A stretch of DNA of 64,000 nucleotides, taken from positions 186,001 to 250,000 of the forward strand of contig JBDWAL010000025.1 in NCBI GenBank assembly GCA_039978895.1. The letters run 5' to 3'. Origin of the DNA: Aliishimia sp039978895 (GTDB lineage Bacteria; Pseudomonadota; Alphaproteobacteria; Rhodobacterales; Rhodobacteraceae). The notes below the pieces were generated by a model that made no database searches, was not told where the DNA came from, and saw nothing but the letters and a program-made list of their open reading frames with translations. The position numbers and the translations under genes are program-made. Positions within the stretch are counted from its first letter, which is position 1. Each line of letters opens with the position of its first letter. This document shows positions 1 through 8,789 of this stretch, piece by piece.

Positions 1-999
1 TCCTGCCGCTTGCACCAACAGCCAACCGAAGCCTTTGTAGTTGAACAAAGTCTCAACAATAACGACGCCGTTTAACAGCCAAGGAAACTGCAACATGATC
101 ACGGTAAAGGGCGCAATCAGTGCGTTTCGAAGAGCGTGTTTCATAACGATGTTGGGGAAACTCACACCTTTTAAGCGGGCTGTGCGGATGTATTGCGCCG
201 TCATCACTTCGGTCATCGATGCACGGGTCATTCGCGCGATATAGCCCATGCCGTAAAGCGCAATCGTTAGAACTGGTAAGAAGAAGTTCTCCATCGTGGG
301 GGCTTCAGCAACGCGGTACCAAAAGCCTTCTAGCCAGCTTGGCAAAAGCGACACGTCGTAATCTGCCGGCATGTCTTTGGCCGCTGTGGTTGATGATCCC
401 TTGAACCATTTCAAACCAAATGCGGAAGACGTGAACACAGCAATGAAAATCACACCCGAGACATATTCCGGTGTCGCCGTGCTTGCGATTGAGAAGGTCG
501 ACAGCGTACGATCCGTCGCGGAGCCTTCTCTCATCCCCGAAAGCACGCCAATGATCAACGCGCTGGGGATCATCAAGATCATCACCCACAACATCAAAGC
601 CCCCGTGAGCCCCAGATGCTTGCCGACCTTGGTCGAAACATCATCTTTGAACACAAGGGAGTAGCCCCAGTTGCCCTGAATGACGCCGCAAAAGGTGGCG
701 CGTTCGTTTTCGGGCAGGGCCTTGTCGCGGCATTGGCGCAGGACTGTACCGTCGTCTTTTATGGTTTCCCATCCGGGCATCACGCCCAGCCAGCGGCCAT
801 ATTTAACAAACGTGTTGTCGGTATATCCGCGATCTCCAAGCCAAGACGCGACGGCCTCGTCAGTCATCCGGAAGTTGCCTTGCGTCTTGGCCAGTTTTTC
901 AAGGTTTGGGTACAAGTTCGTCATGAAGAACACGATGAATGTCAGGCATATAGCCGTGAAAATCATCATTCCCAACCTGCGCAGTATGAAAAGTCCCAT
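1..999 (-). CDS. ABC transporter permease, DppB/OppB family (3' end outside window)
   Basis: Inner-membrane permease of a peptide/nickel-type ABC importer. The reverse strand is open from an ATG at 999 to the window edge, giving 333 residues without a stop, so the C-terminus is missing. The N-terminus MGLFILRRLGMM runs into a hydrophobic helix at about residues 9-29, typical of this family. A periplasmic stretch of about 100 residues follows, then further membrane segments. Near the end is the family's ATPase-coupling (EAA-type) loop, around YIRTARLKGVSFPNIVMKHA, about residues 277-296. The partner permease, ATPases and binding protein are not in the window; later operon genes would lie to the left. 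The substrate cannot be told; peptides are the default for the family. Confidence 0.88.
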   Translation of the reverse strand, partial: MGLFILRRLGMMIFTAICLTFIVFFMTNLYPNLEKLAKTQGNFRMTDEAVASWLGDRGYTDNTFVKYGRWLGVMPGWETIKDDGTVLRQCRDKALPENERATFCGVIQGNWGYSLVFKDDVSTKVGKHLGLTGALMLWVMILMIPSALIIGVLSGMREGSATDRTLSTFSIASTATPEYVSGVIFIAVFTSSAFGLKWFKGSSTTAAKDMPADYDVSLLPSWLEGFWYRVAEAPTMENFFLPVLTIALYGMGYIARMTRASMTEVMTAQYIRTARLKGVSFPNIVMKHALRNALIAPFTVIMLQFPWLLNGVVIVETLFNYKGFGWLLVQAAG

Positions 1000-1305
1000 A
1001 GGTGCCCCTGCTGTGGCGTGCTGAGCAAGTCGGGCGCAGCGTCGCTTATGTTGCACAACGCATCGACCTTTTGGACGAGTGCGTCATCGAATGTATGGGA
1101 TCAAATGCACAACCGACTTCACGCTAACCTAGCGCGGCCAATGGCATAAACTCCCCCTGCGAACCCAGATCGTTTATCGTCCGGTGTTAACTTGCATTGA
1201 GGCACTTGAAGCATCTGCCGTCAATGCGCAGTTTCATTTTTTGGAAAAAATTGCTGCGATCACAAGTTGAAACCGGCGTTTTGCTACCCTGAGATGGTGC
1301 GCAGT
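1000..1305. other. Intergenic region upstream of the permease gene
   Basis: About 300 bases between the start of the permease gene and the 3' end of the AraC-type gene; both are on the reverse strand. I see no convincing gene, hairpin terminator or tRNA here. The overlapping forward frames are shadows with no start signal. Confidence 0.5.
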
Positions 1306-2097
1306 TCAAAGCAAAGGGGCGTTCCGGGCTGCTTTGCGTAACGTCAAAGGGCTTTGGCCCGTTTGTGTTTGAATAAAACGGGAAAACGTGGCGGCCGCAC
1401 TAAATCCAAGTGAGGCCGCAATTGCCTTGGCGGGATGGCGTGTGGTTTCCAGTAAATCCCGTGCGGCATATAAGGTGCGCTGTGCGATCAAATCTGCGGC
1501 ACTGTGGCCAAGTTGGGATTTGCACACACGCGTCAAATGCGTCGGCGTTACACCAAGGCGGCGGGCGTAAGCGGACATCGTTTCACCGCGTGCATAATTG
1601 AGTTCGACATCCATCAAGAAGGCTTCGGACAACCGATCCGCAGCGGTGGAGGTTTCAGGTATGGTTTCGGGCAGTTCCATTTGGCGTCCCAACCAAATTG
1701 ACATCAGTTGTAAATGCGCAGCCATCGCATCTTCGTGCATCGGACGTTGGCCCATATGTTCACGCAGTAAGGCCTCAAACACCCCCGATACCTCAGCTTG
1801 AGTGGCCCCATCGCGTACCCGCAACTGTAGCGGCGACTGCGGCCAAATTGTGCGGGAATTTTCTGGCAGAGTAACCAAATGCCCATTGAACCCAGGTCCA
1901 GCTTCCAAAGCAAATGGGTCGCCAGCGGGGATATACAGAAAATTGTGCACTCCGGTACCGCGAAGCCGCGCCCCCAAAAGAACACGCGCGTGCCCATGTG
2001 TGATCCAGATGACCCGCGCTTGATATGCGCCGTGGATCAGCGACATCCGCCAAGGGGCGCCACGGATCAATCTAGAGAGGGATGAAATTTGCACCAT
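1306..2097 (-). CDS. AraC-family transcriptional regulator
   Basis: DNA-binding regulator of 263 residues. The N-terminal half (about 1-120) has the AraC sensor/cupin feel (FLYIPAGDPFAL). The C-terminal ~95 residues hold the double helix-turn-helix: first HTH around MSAYARRLGVTPTHLTRVCK, second around AIAASLGFSAAATFSRFIQ, ending in the usual GQSPLTLRK. The gene is alone, with permease genes downstream on the same strand and miaA upstream, so its targets are unknown. It could control the adjacent transporter, but nothing in the sequence shows this. Confidence 0.9.
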   Translation of the reverse strand: MVQISSLSRLIRGAPWRMSLIHGAYQARVIWITHGHARVLLGARLRGTGVHNFLYIPAGDPFALEAGPGFNGHLVTLPENSRTIWPQSPLQLRVRDGATQAEVSGVFEALLREHMGQRPMHEDAMAAHLQLMSIWLGRQMELPETIPETSTAADRLSEAFLMDVELNYARGETMSAYARRLGVTPTHLTRVCKSQLGHSAADLIAQRTLYAARDLLETTRHPAKAIAASLGFSAAATFSRFIQTQTGQSPLTLRKAARNAPLL

Positions 2098-2212
2098 AAG
2101 TTCGATTATGGCATGATCTGGGTTTATTTTTTAACAAAATTCTGTGTGATTGTTTGCTTTCGGCAAGAACTCACCGATAATTTTGGCGGCTAACCCCTAG
2201 AAAACAGTGTGC

Positions 2213-3088
2213 TCACTTGATCGGGCACTCGACCCATGTCCAGGTCTTGCACCGTGCGCGAAGCCAGGTTCGTTGTCGTTTTGCGTATTGCCGTGTCGCG
2301 ATGGTTGCGGATTCTCTTGCGGCGGCCAATGTCATATCACCCGAGTGATAGGCCATCAATTCGGGTACGCCGATGGCGCGAAAGGCCGGCAGGCTTTGGT
2401 CGTATTGGGATGCCATTGCCGACACCTCGGTCAGTGCGCCTTGCTCTAACATTTGGTCGAACCGTGCGTTGATACGGGGCGTGAGCCAATCTTTGGGGGC
2501 GTCCATCACGAAGGTATGTGCGTCTTTGATGCGAAGGACCGGCGGCGGTGTTTGGTCTTGCCATTGCGCGATGCCTTGACCCGTTGCCCGCAGCACTTCC
2601 CACGCACGTTGCACACGCGCACGGTTGGCCAGATCAATGCGGCTGGCAGATAATGCATCTATTTCGGCGATCAGCTCCGGCAGAGTTTTTTTATCGGCGG
2701 ACGCTCTGAGCTCTGGGGGCGTGGCCGGAATTTCGGTTAAGCCTTCTGTCAAAGCAGTGAAATTCAAACCGGTGCCACCCACGATAATGGGGCGCTGGCC
2801 AGCTTTTAGAAGCGGTGTCACATCACGCAGCCAATGCCCGGCTGAATAGACGGCATCATGGGGCAGGTGACCGTAAAGCGCGTGTGTTGCGCGGGCCTCG
2901 TCCTCAATTGAGGGGCGCGCCGTCACCACACGCCAACATGCATAGACCTGTGACGCATCTGCATTCACAATGGTCCCACCTTGGCGTTCTGCAATCGCAA
3001 GGGCCAGTCCAGACTTGCCAGACGCGGTCGGCCCGGCAATTAACACGGGTCGATCAGGATCGAGTTCGTCAATGTAACGGTCAAACAC
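2213..3088 (-). CDS. miaA: tRNA dimethylallyltransferase
   Basis: Transfers a dimethylallyl group from DMAPP to N6 of A37 in tRNAs reading UNN codons. The P-loop GPTASGKSG is at residues 19-27, followed by the DASQVY motif that binds the substrate adenosine; GGTGLNF lies mid-protein. At 291 residues it has normal length. It is divergent from pyrH. The DMAPP substrate comes from the MEP pathway, whose dxr gene lies about 4.5 kb away. Confidence 0.95.
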   Translation of the reverse strand: MFDRYIDELDPDRPVLIAGPTASGKSGLALAIAERQGGTIVNADASQVYACWRVVTARPSIEDEARATHALYGHLPHDAVYSAGHWLRDVTPLLKAGQRPIIVGGTGLNFTALTEGLTEIPATPPELRASADKKTLPELIAEIDALSASRIDLANRARVQRAWEVLRATGQGIAQWQDQTPPPVLRIKDAHTFVMDAPKDWLTPRINARFDQMLEQGALTEVSAMASQYDQSLPAFRAIGVPELMAYHSGDMTLAAARESATIATRQYAKRQRTWLRARCKTWTWVECPIK

Positions 3089-3203
3089 GCGAGAAGCCCT
3101 TTATCTTGTCTATTTGGGAGATTCCCGGCAATCGGCCCATTGAACAAAGTCGTGTTTTAAGACAGGTTGCGCGAAATTGCGAGACCATCAGGAGAGAACC
3201 GCC

Positions 3204-3926
3204 ATGACTGAAAAAAGCGTAACATTCAAACGCGTCATGCTGAAAATCTCGGGTGAGGCTTTAATGGGCGATCAGGGCTTCGGTTTGCACCCGCCGACAG
3301 TGCAACGCATCGCGCAAGAAGTGAAAACGGTTCACGATATGGGCGTCGAAATCTGTATGGTTATCGGTGGCGGCAACATCTTTCGCGGTCTGCAAGGATC
3401 GGCGCAAGGGATGGAGCGTACAACCGCGGACTACATGGGCATGCTTGCCACTGTAATGAACGCGTTGGGTATGCAATCCGCGTTGGAAGAAATGGGTGTG
3501 TTCACGCGGGTCATCAGCGCGATCACCATGAACGAAGTTGCCGAACCTTACATCCGTCGCCGCGCGGTGCGCCACCTTGAGAAAAAGCGCGTCTGCATCT
3601 TTGCAGCCGGTACGGGGAACCCGTATTTCACAACGGACACAGCCGCCACGTTGCGTGCCAATGAGATGAATTGCGAAGCCATTTTCAAGGGCACCAAAGT
3701 TGATGGTGTCTATGACAAAGACCCTGAAAAACACGAAGATGCGGTGCGTTACGACAAAGTCAGTTATGACGACGTGCTACAAAAGCGTCTTGGGGTGATG
3801 GATGCTTCAGCGATTGCTTTGGCACGAGACAACCACTTGCCAATCATCGTGTTCAGCCTTGATGAGCCGGGCGGGTTCCGCGGAATTTTAGCGGGTGAGG
3901 GCACTTATACGGTCGTGCACGACTAA
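3204..3926 (+). CDS. pyrH: UMP kinase
   Basis: Phosphorylates UMP to UDP with ATP, in the cytoplasm; amino-acid kinase fold, normally a hexamer. The 240-residue reading from the ATG at 3204 begins MTEKSVTFKRVMLKISGEAL. The motifs GGGNIFRG and GTGNPYFTTDTAATLRA are diagnostic. The frame is open upstream to 3177, but AGGAGAG about eight bases before 3204 fixes the start. pyrH followed by frr and uppS is the classic bacterial order; here a CAP/RTX gene on the other strand is inserted between pyrH and frr. Confidence 0.97.
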   Translation: MTEKSVTFKRVMLKISGEALMGDQGFGLHPPTVQRIAQEVKTVHDMGVEICMVIGGGNIFRGLQGSAQGMERTTADYMGMLATVMNALGMQSALEEMGVFTRVISAITMNEVAEPYIRRRAVRHLEKKRVCIFAAGTGNPYFTTDTAATLRANEMNCEAIFKGTKVDGVYDKDPEKHEDAVRYDKVSYDDVLQKRLGVMDASAIALARDNHLPIIVFSLDEPGGFRGILAGEGTYTVVHD

Positions 3927-3949
3927 GACAGACCGTTGCTAAGTTTTAT

Positions 3950-3982
3950 GGTGTCGGACCCGATTAAGGCCCGACGCCTTTT
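3950..3982. terminator. Hairpin terminator between convergent pyrH and CAP/RTX genes
   Basis: An 11-base stem (GGTGTCGGACC with GGCCCGACGCC, one wobble and one mismatch) closes a 7-base loop and is followed by TTTT on the forward strand. It sits between the stop codons of two convergent genes and could serve both. Confidence 0.6.
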
Positions 3983-3992
3983 GGGATCTACT

Positions 3993-5096
3993 TTAGATCA
4001 CCAGATCGTTGCTCAACTGGTGGATTTGTGTGTCCTCTACGATCAGCAAATCACCCAAACCAAAATCAAACACGACATCATTGCCTTGTTGGGACGCCAA
4101 GCTAAGCGCATGCGACGTTGAGGCGTAGTTGAAGCTACTCAAGTCGACCTCGTCGATGTTGTCTTGGAAATCGGTGATCGTGTCCTCGTCGCCACCGCGA
4201 ATGAAGATAAACGCGTCCCCATTTGAGCCGCCTTGCAATGTGTCATTGCCTTTGCCGCCCTCAAGAATGTCCGATCCCGCGCCGCCTTTCAGCGTGTCTT
4301 CGCCGTTGCCGCCATACACGCGGTCGTCGTCGCGACCCCCAATCAGGATGTCGTTGCCCGCTGCGCCATAGATCGTATCACGCCCAAAACCGCCATTGAT
4401 CGTGTCATTATCAGCGCCGCCATTGGCGATATCGTTGCCCCGGTTGCCGTTGAGTACGTCATCTCCGGCGTCGCCGTTTAGGATATCGTTGCCATCGTTG
4501 CCGTGCAAAGTGTCGTCGCCAGCTTCGCCTGTGAGAATATCATTGCCGCGCAAGCCACTTACGATATCGTCAGTGGCTCCACTCGAAATTATGTCGTTTG
4601 CAGACGTCCCTTGAATTTCTCCGATATCAAGATCCGCGGTTCCATTGGTGCGCGCGAAGTTTTGCGTCACCATAACAGAGAGAAATTCCTCACCCGACTT
4701 GTAAACCAGATTACCGACTTCGATGCCGATCCCAACATATTGCAAGTCAGGGTGTAGAATGTTGGCACGGTGTAGTGGGCTGTTCATCAAGTTGGTATGC
4801 AGTTGCAAAACGTCGTCTATGATGTCGCTGTTGCCGCGTTCACTATGGGCTGCGAGATTTTCTGCCGAAATTGAAGTTGTCCCAAAGTCAAATCCGGCGT
4901 CTGTCATACGTTGGCGTGCGGTGGAGTCGTTCTCGCCTGCGTGTTGGAATTTGTCCGTTTCCAACATCCACAGAGAATGCGCTGCCGCAGATTCGTTGAG
5001 ATTAAGTTCAAGCTGCAGCGCGTTTAGGCCAGCCTCTGCGCGCTCGCTGTTGATCAAACTCAACATATACCGTTCATAAATGTCCGCTTGTGCCAT
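3993..5096 (-). CDS. Secreted CAP-domain protein with RTX calcium-binding repeats
   Basis: 367 residues in two parts. Residues about 8-165 form a CAP/SCP domain as in bacterial YkwD-like proteins (ERYMLSLINSERAEAGLNAL, then HRANILHPDLQYVGIGIE). Residues about 180-320 are roughly a dozen glycine-aspartate nonapeptides of the type NGDAGDDVL, which bind calcium once outside the cell. The end has the DxITDFQD...DEVDLSSF pattern common before type I secretion signals. There is no N-terminal signal peptide, consistent with type I export, but no ABC exporter or TolC gene is present here. The role of bacterial CAP domains is poorly known. It is inserted between pyrH and frr on the opposite strand. 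Confidence 0.85.
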   Translation of the reverse strand: MAQADIYERYMLSLINSERAEAGLNALQLELNLNESAAAHSLWMLETDKFQHAGENDSTARQRMTDAGFDFGTTSISAENLAAHSERGNSDIIDDVLQLHTNLMNSPLHRANILHPDLQYVGIGIEVGNLVYKSGEEFLSVMVTQNFARTNGTADLDIGEIQGTSANDIISSGATDDIVSGLRGNDILTGEAGDDTLHGNDGNDILNGDAGDDVLNGNRGNDIANGGADNDTINGGFGRDTIYGAAGNDILIGGRDDDRVYGGNGEDTLKGGAGSDILEGGKGNDTLQGGSNGDAFIFIRGGDEDTITDFQDNIDEVDLSSFNYASTSHALSLASQQGNDVVFDFGLGDLLIVEDTQIHQLSNDLVI

Positions 5097-5374
5097 GGGT
5101 TTTCCTCATTTTTTCCTTGCCGCGTCCGCCGACGGTTCTAGCGTGTGTTGGCTCCGGCATCTTGGCATATTTCATGGCAGTTCTATGGCGTATATGTGCA
5201 GTTTTTGGAGCATGGCGGACGTGCTGAAACATGCTGGTTTGCGCGTATAGCACAAGCAAAACCTTGCCGGTGGGGGACGGGTAAGGCTGCCTTGGAAAAC
5301 AGAATCCAGACCTGTACAATTTGAGTAACCACAGGCTATAAGCGCTGAAAAACAAAAAAGGGCTTAACCAGACC

Positions 5375-5938
5375 ATGTCAGACGATTTCATGCTGGATAC
5401 AGACGATCTTCAACGCCGTATGGAAGGGGCTATCGCCAACCTTCGCGTTGAATTTGGCAGTTTGCGCACTGGACGGGCTTCTGGCTCAATGTTGGAACCC
5501 GTGATGGTGGATGCTTATGGCAGCATGACACCGATCAATCAGGTGGGGACCGTAAACGTTCCAGAACCGCGCATGGTGACAATCAATGTCTGGGACAAAG
5601 GCCTTGTTGGTAAGGTCGAAAAAGCGATTCGCGAATCCGGTCTTGGGATCAACCCGCAGCTCAACGGCACGATCATTATGTTGCCGATCCCAGAATTGAA
5701 CGAAGAACGACGTCGCGAGTTGACCAAAGTTGCCGGGTCTTATGCTGAAAACGGACGTGTTTCGATCCGAAACGTGCGTCGCGACGGAATGGATCAGATC
5801 AAAAAAGCCAAGGCGGATGGGATGTCTGAGGACGATCAAAAGTTTTGGGAAACGGAAGTTCAAGACTTAACCAATAAGTTTATTGCAAATGTCGATTCGG
5901 CGCTTGAGGCCAAACAAGAAGAAATCATGCAGGTTTGA
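5375..5938 (+). CDS. frr: Ribosome recycling factor
   Basis: Splits post-termination ribosomes with EF-G. The 187-residue length is normal. The family's opening (LRTGRASGSMLEPVMVDAYG) and its C-terminal helical part (RDGMDQIKKAKADGMSEDD) are clear. ATG at 5375. This is the first gene of the long forward envelope/isoprenoid cluster; uppS follows after 140 bases. The 278 bases upstream hold no gene but include a G/C-rich hairpin near 5262-5288. Confidence 0.96.
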   Translation: MSDDFMLDTDDLQRRMEGAIANLRVEFGSLRTGRASGSMLEPVMVDAYGSMTPINQVGTVNVPEPRMVTINVWDKGLVGKVEKAIRESGLGINPQLNGTIIMLPIPELNEERRRELTKVAGSYAENGRVSIRNVRRDGMDQIKKAKADGMSEDDQKFWETEVQDLTNKFIANVDSALEAKQEEIMQV

Positions 5939-6078
5939 TGACTTAGCGGTATAAAGACGCAATCTCGGGGATCATATTTACGAATTGATTGGGTGAGACC
6001 GCAAATCGCCGATACATGATAAACGTCTAAATGTGACCCGAAACACCTAACCCCTGGAGCTTCTTTATCCCCGATACT

Positions 6079-6813
6079 TTGCAACATAGCGAGACAATCA
6101 GCACAACTGGAACTGGTCCGCGTCACGTCGCAATCATCATGGATGGCAATGGGCGTTGGGCGACGCAGCGCGGGCGTCCGCGATTGTTTGGACATCACAC
6201 AGGGGCCAAACGCGTCCGCGAAATCGTAGAAGCCTGCCCAGATTTGGGTGTTGAGTATCTGACGATCTTTGCCTTCTCAACCGAGAACTGGAAGCGCACT
6301 CAAGTCGAAGTGGCCGGCTTAATGAGCCTGTTTCGACGCTACATTACCAAAGAAGCCCGTGCTCTTTTTAAAGAAGGTGTGCGTGTACGGTTCATCGGTG
6401 ATCGTGTGCGGTTGGATAAGAAGCTCACTAAGTTGATGGATGAGCTAGAAGAAATGACGGCGTGCAATTCCCGTGTCCATCTGACGATTGCGCTGAACTA
6501 CGGTGGGCGCGATGAGGTGGCGCGGGCAACCAAGCGATTGGCGCAAGACATTGCAGCTGGCAAACTCGATCCCGAAACCGTTGATGAAGAAACACTGACA
6601 AAGTACTTGGACACGTATGTTTTGCCTGACCCCGAACTTGTGATCCGCACAAGTGGCGAGGCTCGGATCAGTAACTTCCTTTTGTGGCAATCTGCTTACG
6701 CGGAGTACGAATTCATCGATACATTATGGCCAGATTTTACAGCGGAAGAATTCGGCGATCTTTGCGCCTCTTTTGCTAGTCGGGATCGGCGGTTCGGCGG
6801 GGTCAAGTCGTGA
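6079..6813 (+). CDS. uppS: Isoprenyl (undecaprenyl) diphosphate synthase
   Basis: Condenses farnesyl-PP with isopentenyl-PP units to make the C55 lipid carrier for peptidoglycan and O-antigen. It is a cis-prenyltransferase of 244 residues. The signature IMDGNGRWATQRG carries the catalytic Asp, and the end has the RTSGEARISNFLLWQ family motif. The start is taken as TTG at 6079, with GGAG about 20 bases upstream, which is far; translation may begin differently by a few codons. It overlaps cdsA by four bases (GTGA), so the two are probably translationally coupled. Confidence 0.94.
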   Translation: MQHSETISTTGTGPRHVAIIMDGNGRWATQRGRPRLFGHHTGAKRVREIVEACPDLGVEYLTIFAFSTENWKRTQVEVAGLMSLFRRYITKEARALFKEGVRVRFIGDRVRLDKKLTKLMDELEEMTACNSRVHLTIALNYGGRDEVARATKRLAQDIAAGKLDPETVDEETLTKYLDTYVLPDPELVIRTSGEARISNFLLWQSAYAEYEFIDTLWPDFTAEEFGDLCASFASRDRRFGGVKS

Positions 6814-7610
6814 GCACGCCCGCAACTGGAAAATGGGGTGATTTGGGGCCGCGCGTGGCCTCGGCGCTTGGCATGGTCATTGTTGCGTTATGGGCGATTT
6901 GGGTTGGCGGCATCGTTTTTTCCATTTTGGTCGCCATTGTGTGTGGGCTTATGGTGTGGGAATTGATCCGCATGCTCGCCCCGACGCAAGCAAGTGCTGC
7001 CTGGCAAATGGGTGGTCTTGGCGCTGTAGCCGTTTTCTGCGTGAGTTTGGTGCCGCTCGCATTCGCGTTGCCGATCCTTGTGGCCCCAGCGATTGTTGCG
7101 GGCCAACGTATTGGCGCGTATCGTAAAACCTGCATTGCATATATGTGTTTGGTCACTGTGGCAGGCTTTGGTTTGATTATGGTGCGCTCCGAACTGTCGA
7201 TTGGCTGGATTTTGTGGCTGATTGCATTGGTGGTCGCATCTGATGTGATGGGCTATTTTGCAGGAAAGACCTTTGGCGGACCCAAATTTTGGCCTGCTGT
7301 CAGCCCAAAGAAGACATGGTCTGGAACAGTCGCGGGGTGGGTCGGTGCTGCCTGTGTCGGTCTGTTTTTTGGGGCAGGGTCAGGGATTTTGATGCCCGTG
7401 GTTCTTGCATCAATCATTCTGGCGTTTGCAGCGCAGATGGGCGATATCGCAGAAAGCGCTATCAAAAGGCGCACAGGCGTAAAAGACAGTTCCAATTTGA
7501 TCCCCGGACATGGTGGCGTTCTGGATCGGTTTGATGGTGTCATCGGCGCGGCAGCGGTTTTCTTGGTCCTCAGCCTTGTGGCGAGTTTTCCGGTTGGCAT
7601 GCTTCCGTGA
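6810..7610 (+). CDS. cdsA: Phosphatidate cytidylyltransferase
   Basis: Makes CDP-diacylglycerol from phosphatidate and CTP in the inner membrane, the branch point to all phospholipids. 266 residues with about seven to eight hydrophobic segments. The family signature, SAIKRRTGVKDSSNLIPGHG followed by GVLDRFDG, is intact near the C-terminus, as is SPKKTWSG. GTG start overlaps the uppS stop; the stop overlaps the dxr GTG, so uppS-cdsA-dxr are tightly coupled. Confidence 0.95.
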   Translation: MSTPATGKWGDLGPRVASALGMVIVALWAIWVGGIVFSILVAIVCGLMVWELIRMLAPTQASAAWQMGGLGAVAVFCVSLVPLAFALPILVAPAIVAGQRIGAYRKTCIAYMCLVTVAGFGLIMVRSELSIGWILWLIALVVASDVMGYFAGKTFGGPKFWPAVSPKKTWSGTVAGWVGAACVGLFFGAGSGILMPVVLASIILAFAAQMGDIAESAIKRRTGVKDSSNLIPGHGGVLDRFDGVIGAAAVFLVLSLVASFPVGMLP

Positions 7611-8785
7611 CGCAGCGCCGTGTGAGTATTTTTGGTGCGACGGGGTCAATTGGCCAAAACACGATTGACCTGATTGCACGTTCTCCTGACGAGTATGACG
7701 TAGTTGCACTAACTGGTGCGAGCAACATCGAACTTTTGGCAGATGATGCACAGCGCCTTGGTGCGCAGGTCGCAATTACTGCCGACGAGAGCCGGTTGAG
7801 TGATCTGCGTGATGCTTTGGCTGGGTCGGGTGTGGAAGCCGCCGCTGGAACAGATGCATTGAACGAAGCTGCGACGCGCCCCACAGATTGGGTCATGTCG
7901 GCAATTGTTGGCGCGGCGGGGCTGGCCCCGGGGTTGCGCGCCTTAGAGCAGGGCGCGACTTTGGCGCTGGCCAATAAGGAATCTTTGGTGTGCGCTGGCG
8001 CGTTGGTTTTAGAAACCGCGCGCAAACATGGTGGCCGATTGCTGCCCGTAGACAGTGAGCATTCTGCCGTGTTCCAAGCTTTGGTTGGCGAAGACATGGA
8101 CGCGGTTGAGCGGATCATTATCACCGCGTCGGGCGGTGCCTTCCGGGATTGGCCCATAGAAGACCTCGCCAACGCGACTTTGGCGCAAGCTTCATCCCAT
8201 CCGAATTGGGACATGGGACAACGGATCACGATTGATTCAGCTTCTATGTTTAATAAGGCGATGGAAGTCATTGAGACAAAAGAATACTTTTGCGTCTCAC
8301 CCGATTGCATTGAAGTCATTGTTCACCCGGAATCTATGATCCATGCGTTGGTCGGATTTCGGGATGGGGGCCTTATGGCACATGTGGGGCCGCCTGACAT
8401 GCGGCATGCGATTGGGTATGCGCTGCATTACCCAATCCGTCGCGATTTACCGGTGGAACGGCTTGATTTGGCCAAACTGGGCCAGTTCAGCTTCGAAGGG
8501 CCAGACGAAAACCGATGGCCCGCGTTGCGGCTTGCGCGCGACGTGATGCAGCGTGGCGGACTGGCCGGGGCTGTGTTCAATGCAGCTAAGGAAACGGCGT
8601 TGGACAAGTTTATTTCAGGGCACCTCAAATTTCCACAAATGGCAGAAGTCGTGGAACGCGTTTTAAATGATGAGCAGGTGTTTGACGGTCTCATTGATGC
8701 CGCAATGACCCTTGATAACGTCGCCCGCGTGGACCATCTGGCACGAGAGGCCACGCGCGGTGTGGTCCAACAACAGGCAGGGTAG
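7607..8785 (+). CDS. dxr: 1-deoxy-D-xylulose 5-phosphate reductoisomerase
   Basis: Second, committed step of the MEP isoprenoid pathway: NADPH-dependent conversion of DXP to MEP. 392 residues. The Rossmann motif FGATGSIGQNT is at the N-terminus. NKESLVCAG, VDSEHSAVFQ (metal-binding Asp/Glu) and ITIDSASMFNKAMEVIE follow in order. The GTG start overlaps the cdsA TGA. It feeds UppS upstream and MiaA with prenyl substrates. Confidence 0.96.
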   Translation: MTQRRVSIFGATGSIGQNTIDLIARSPDEYDVVALTGASNIELLADDAQRLGAQVAITADESRLSDLRDALAGSGVEAAAGTDALNEAATRPTDWVMSAIVGAAGLAPGLRALEQGATLALANKESLVCAGALVLETARKHGGRLLPVDSEHSAVFQALVGEDMDAVERIIITASGGAFRDWPIEDLANATLAQASSHPNWDMGQRITIDSASMFNKAMEVIETKEYFCVSPDCIEVIVHPESMIHALVGFRDGGLMAHVGPPDMRHAIGYALHYPIRRDLPVERLDLAKLGQFSFEGPDENRWPALRLARDVMQRGGLAGAVFNAAKETALDKFISGHLKFPQMAEVVERVLNDEQVFDGLIDAAMTLDNVARVDHLAREATRGVVQQQAG

Positions 8786-8789
8786 TTTT

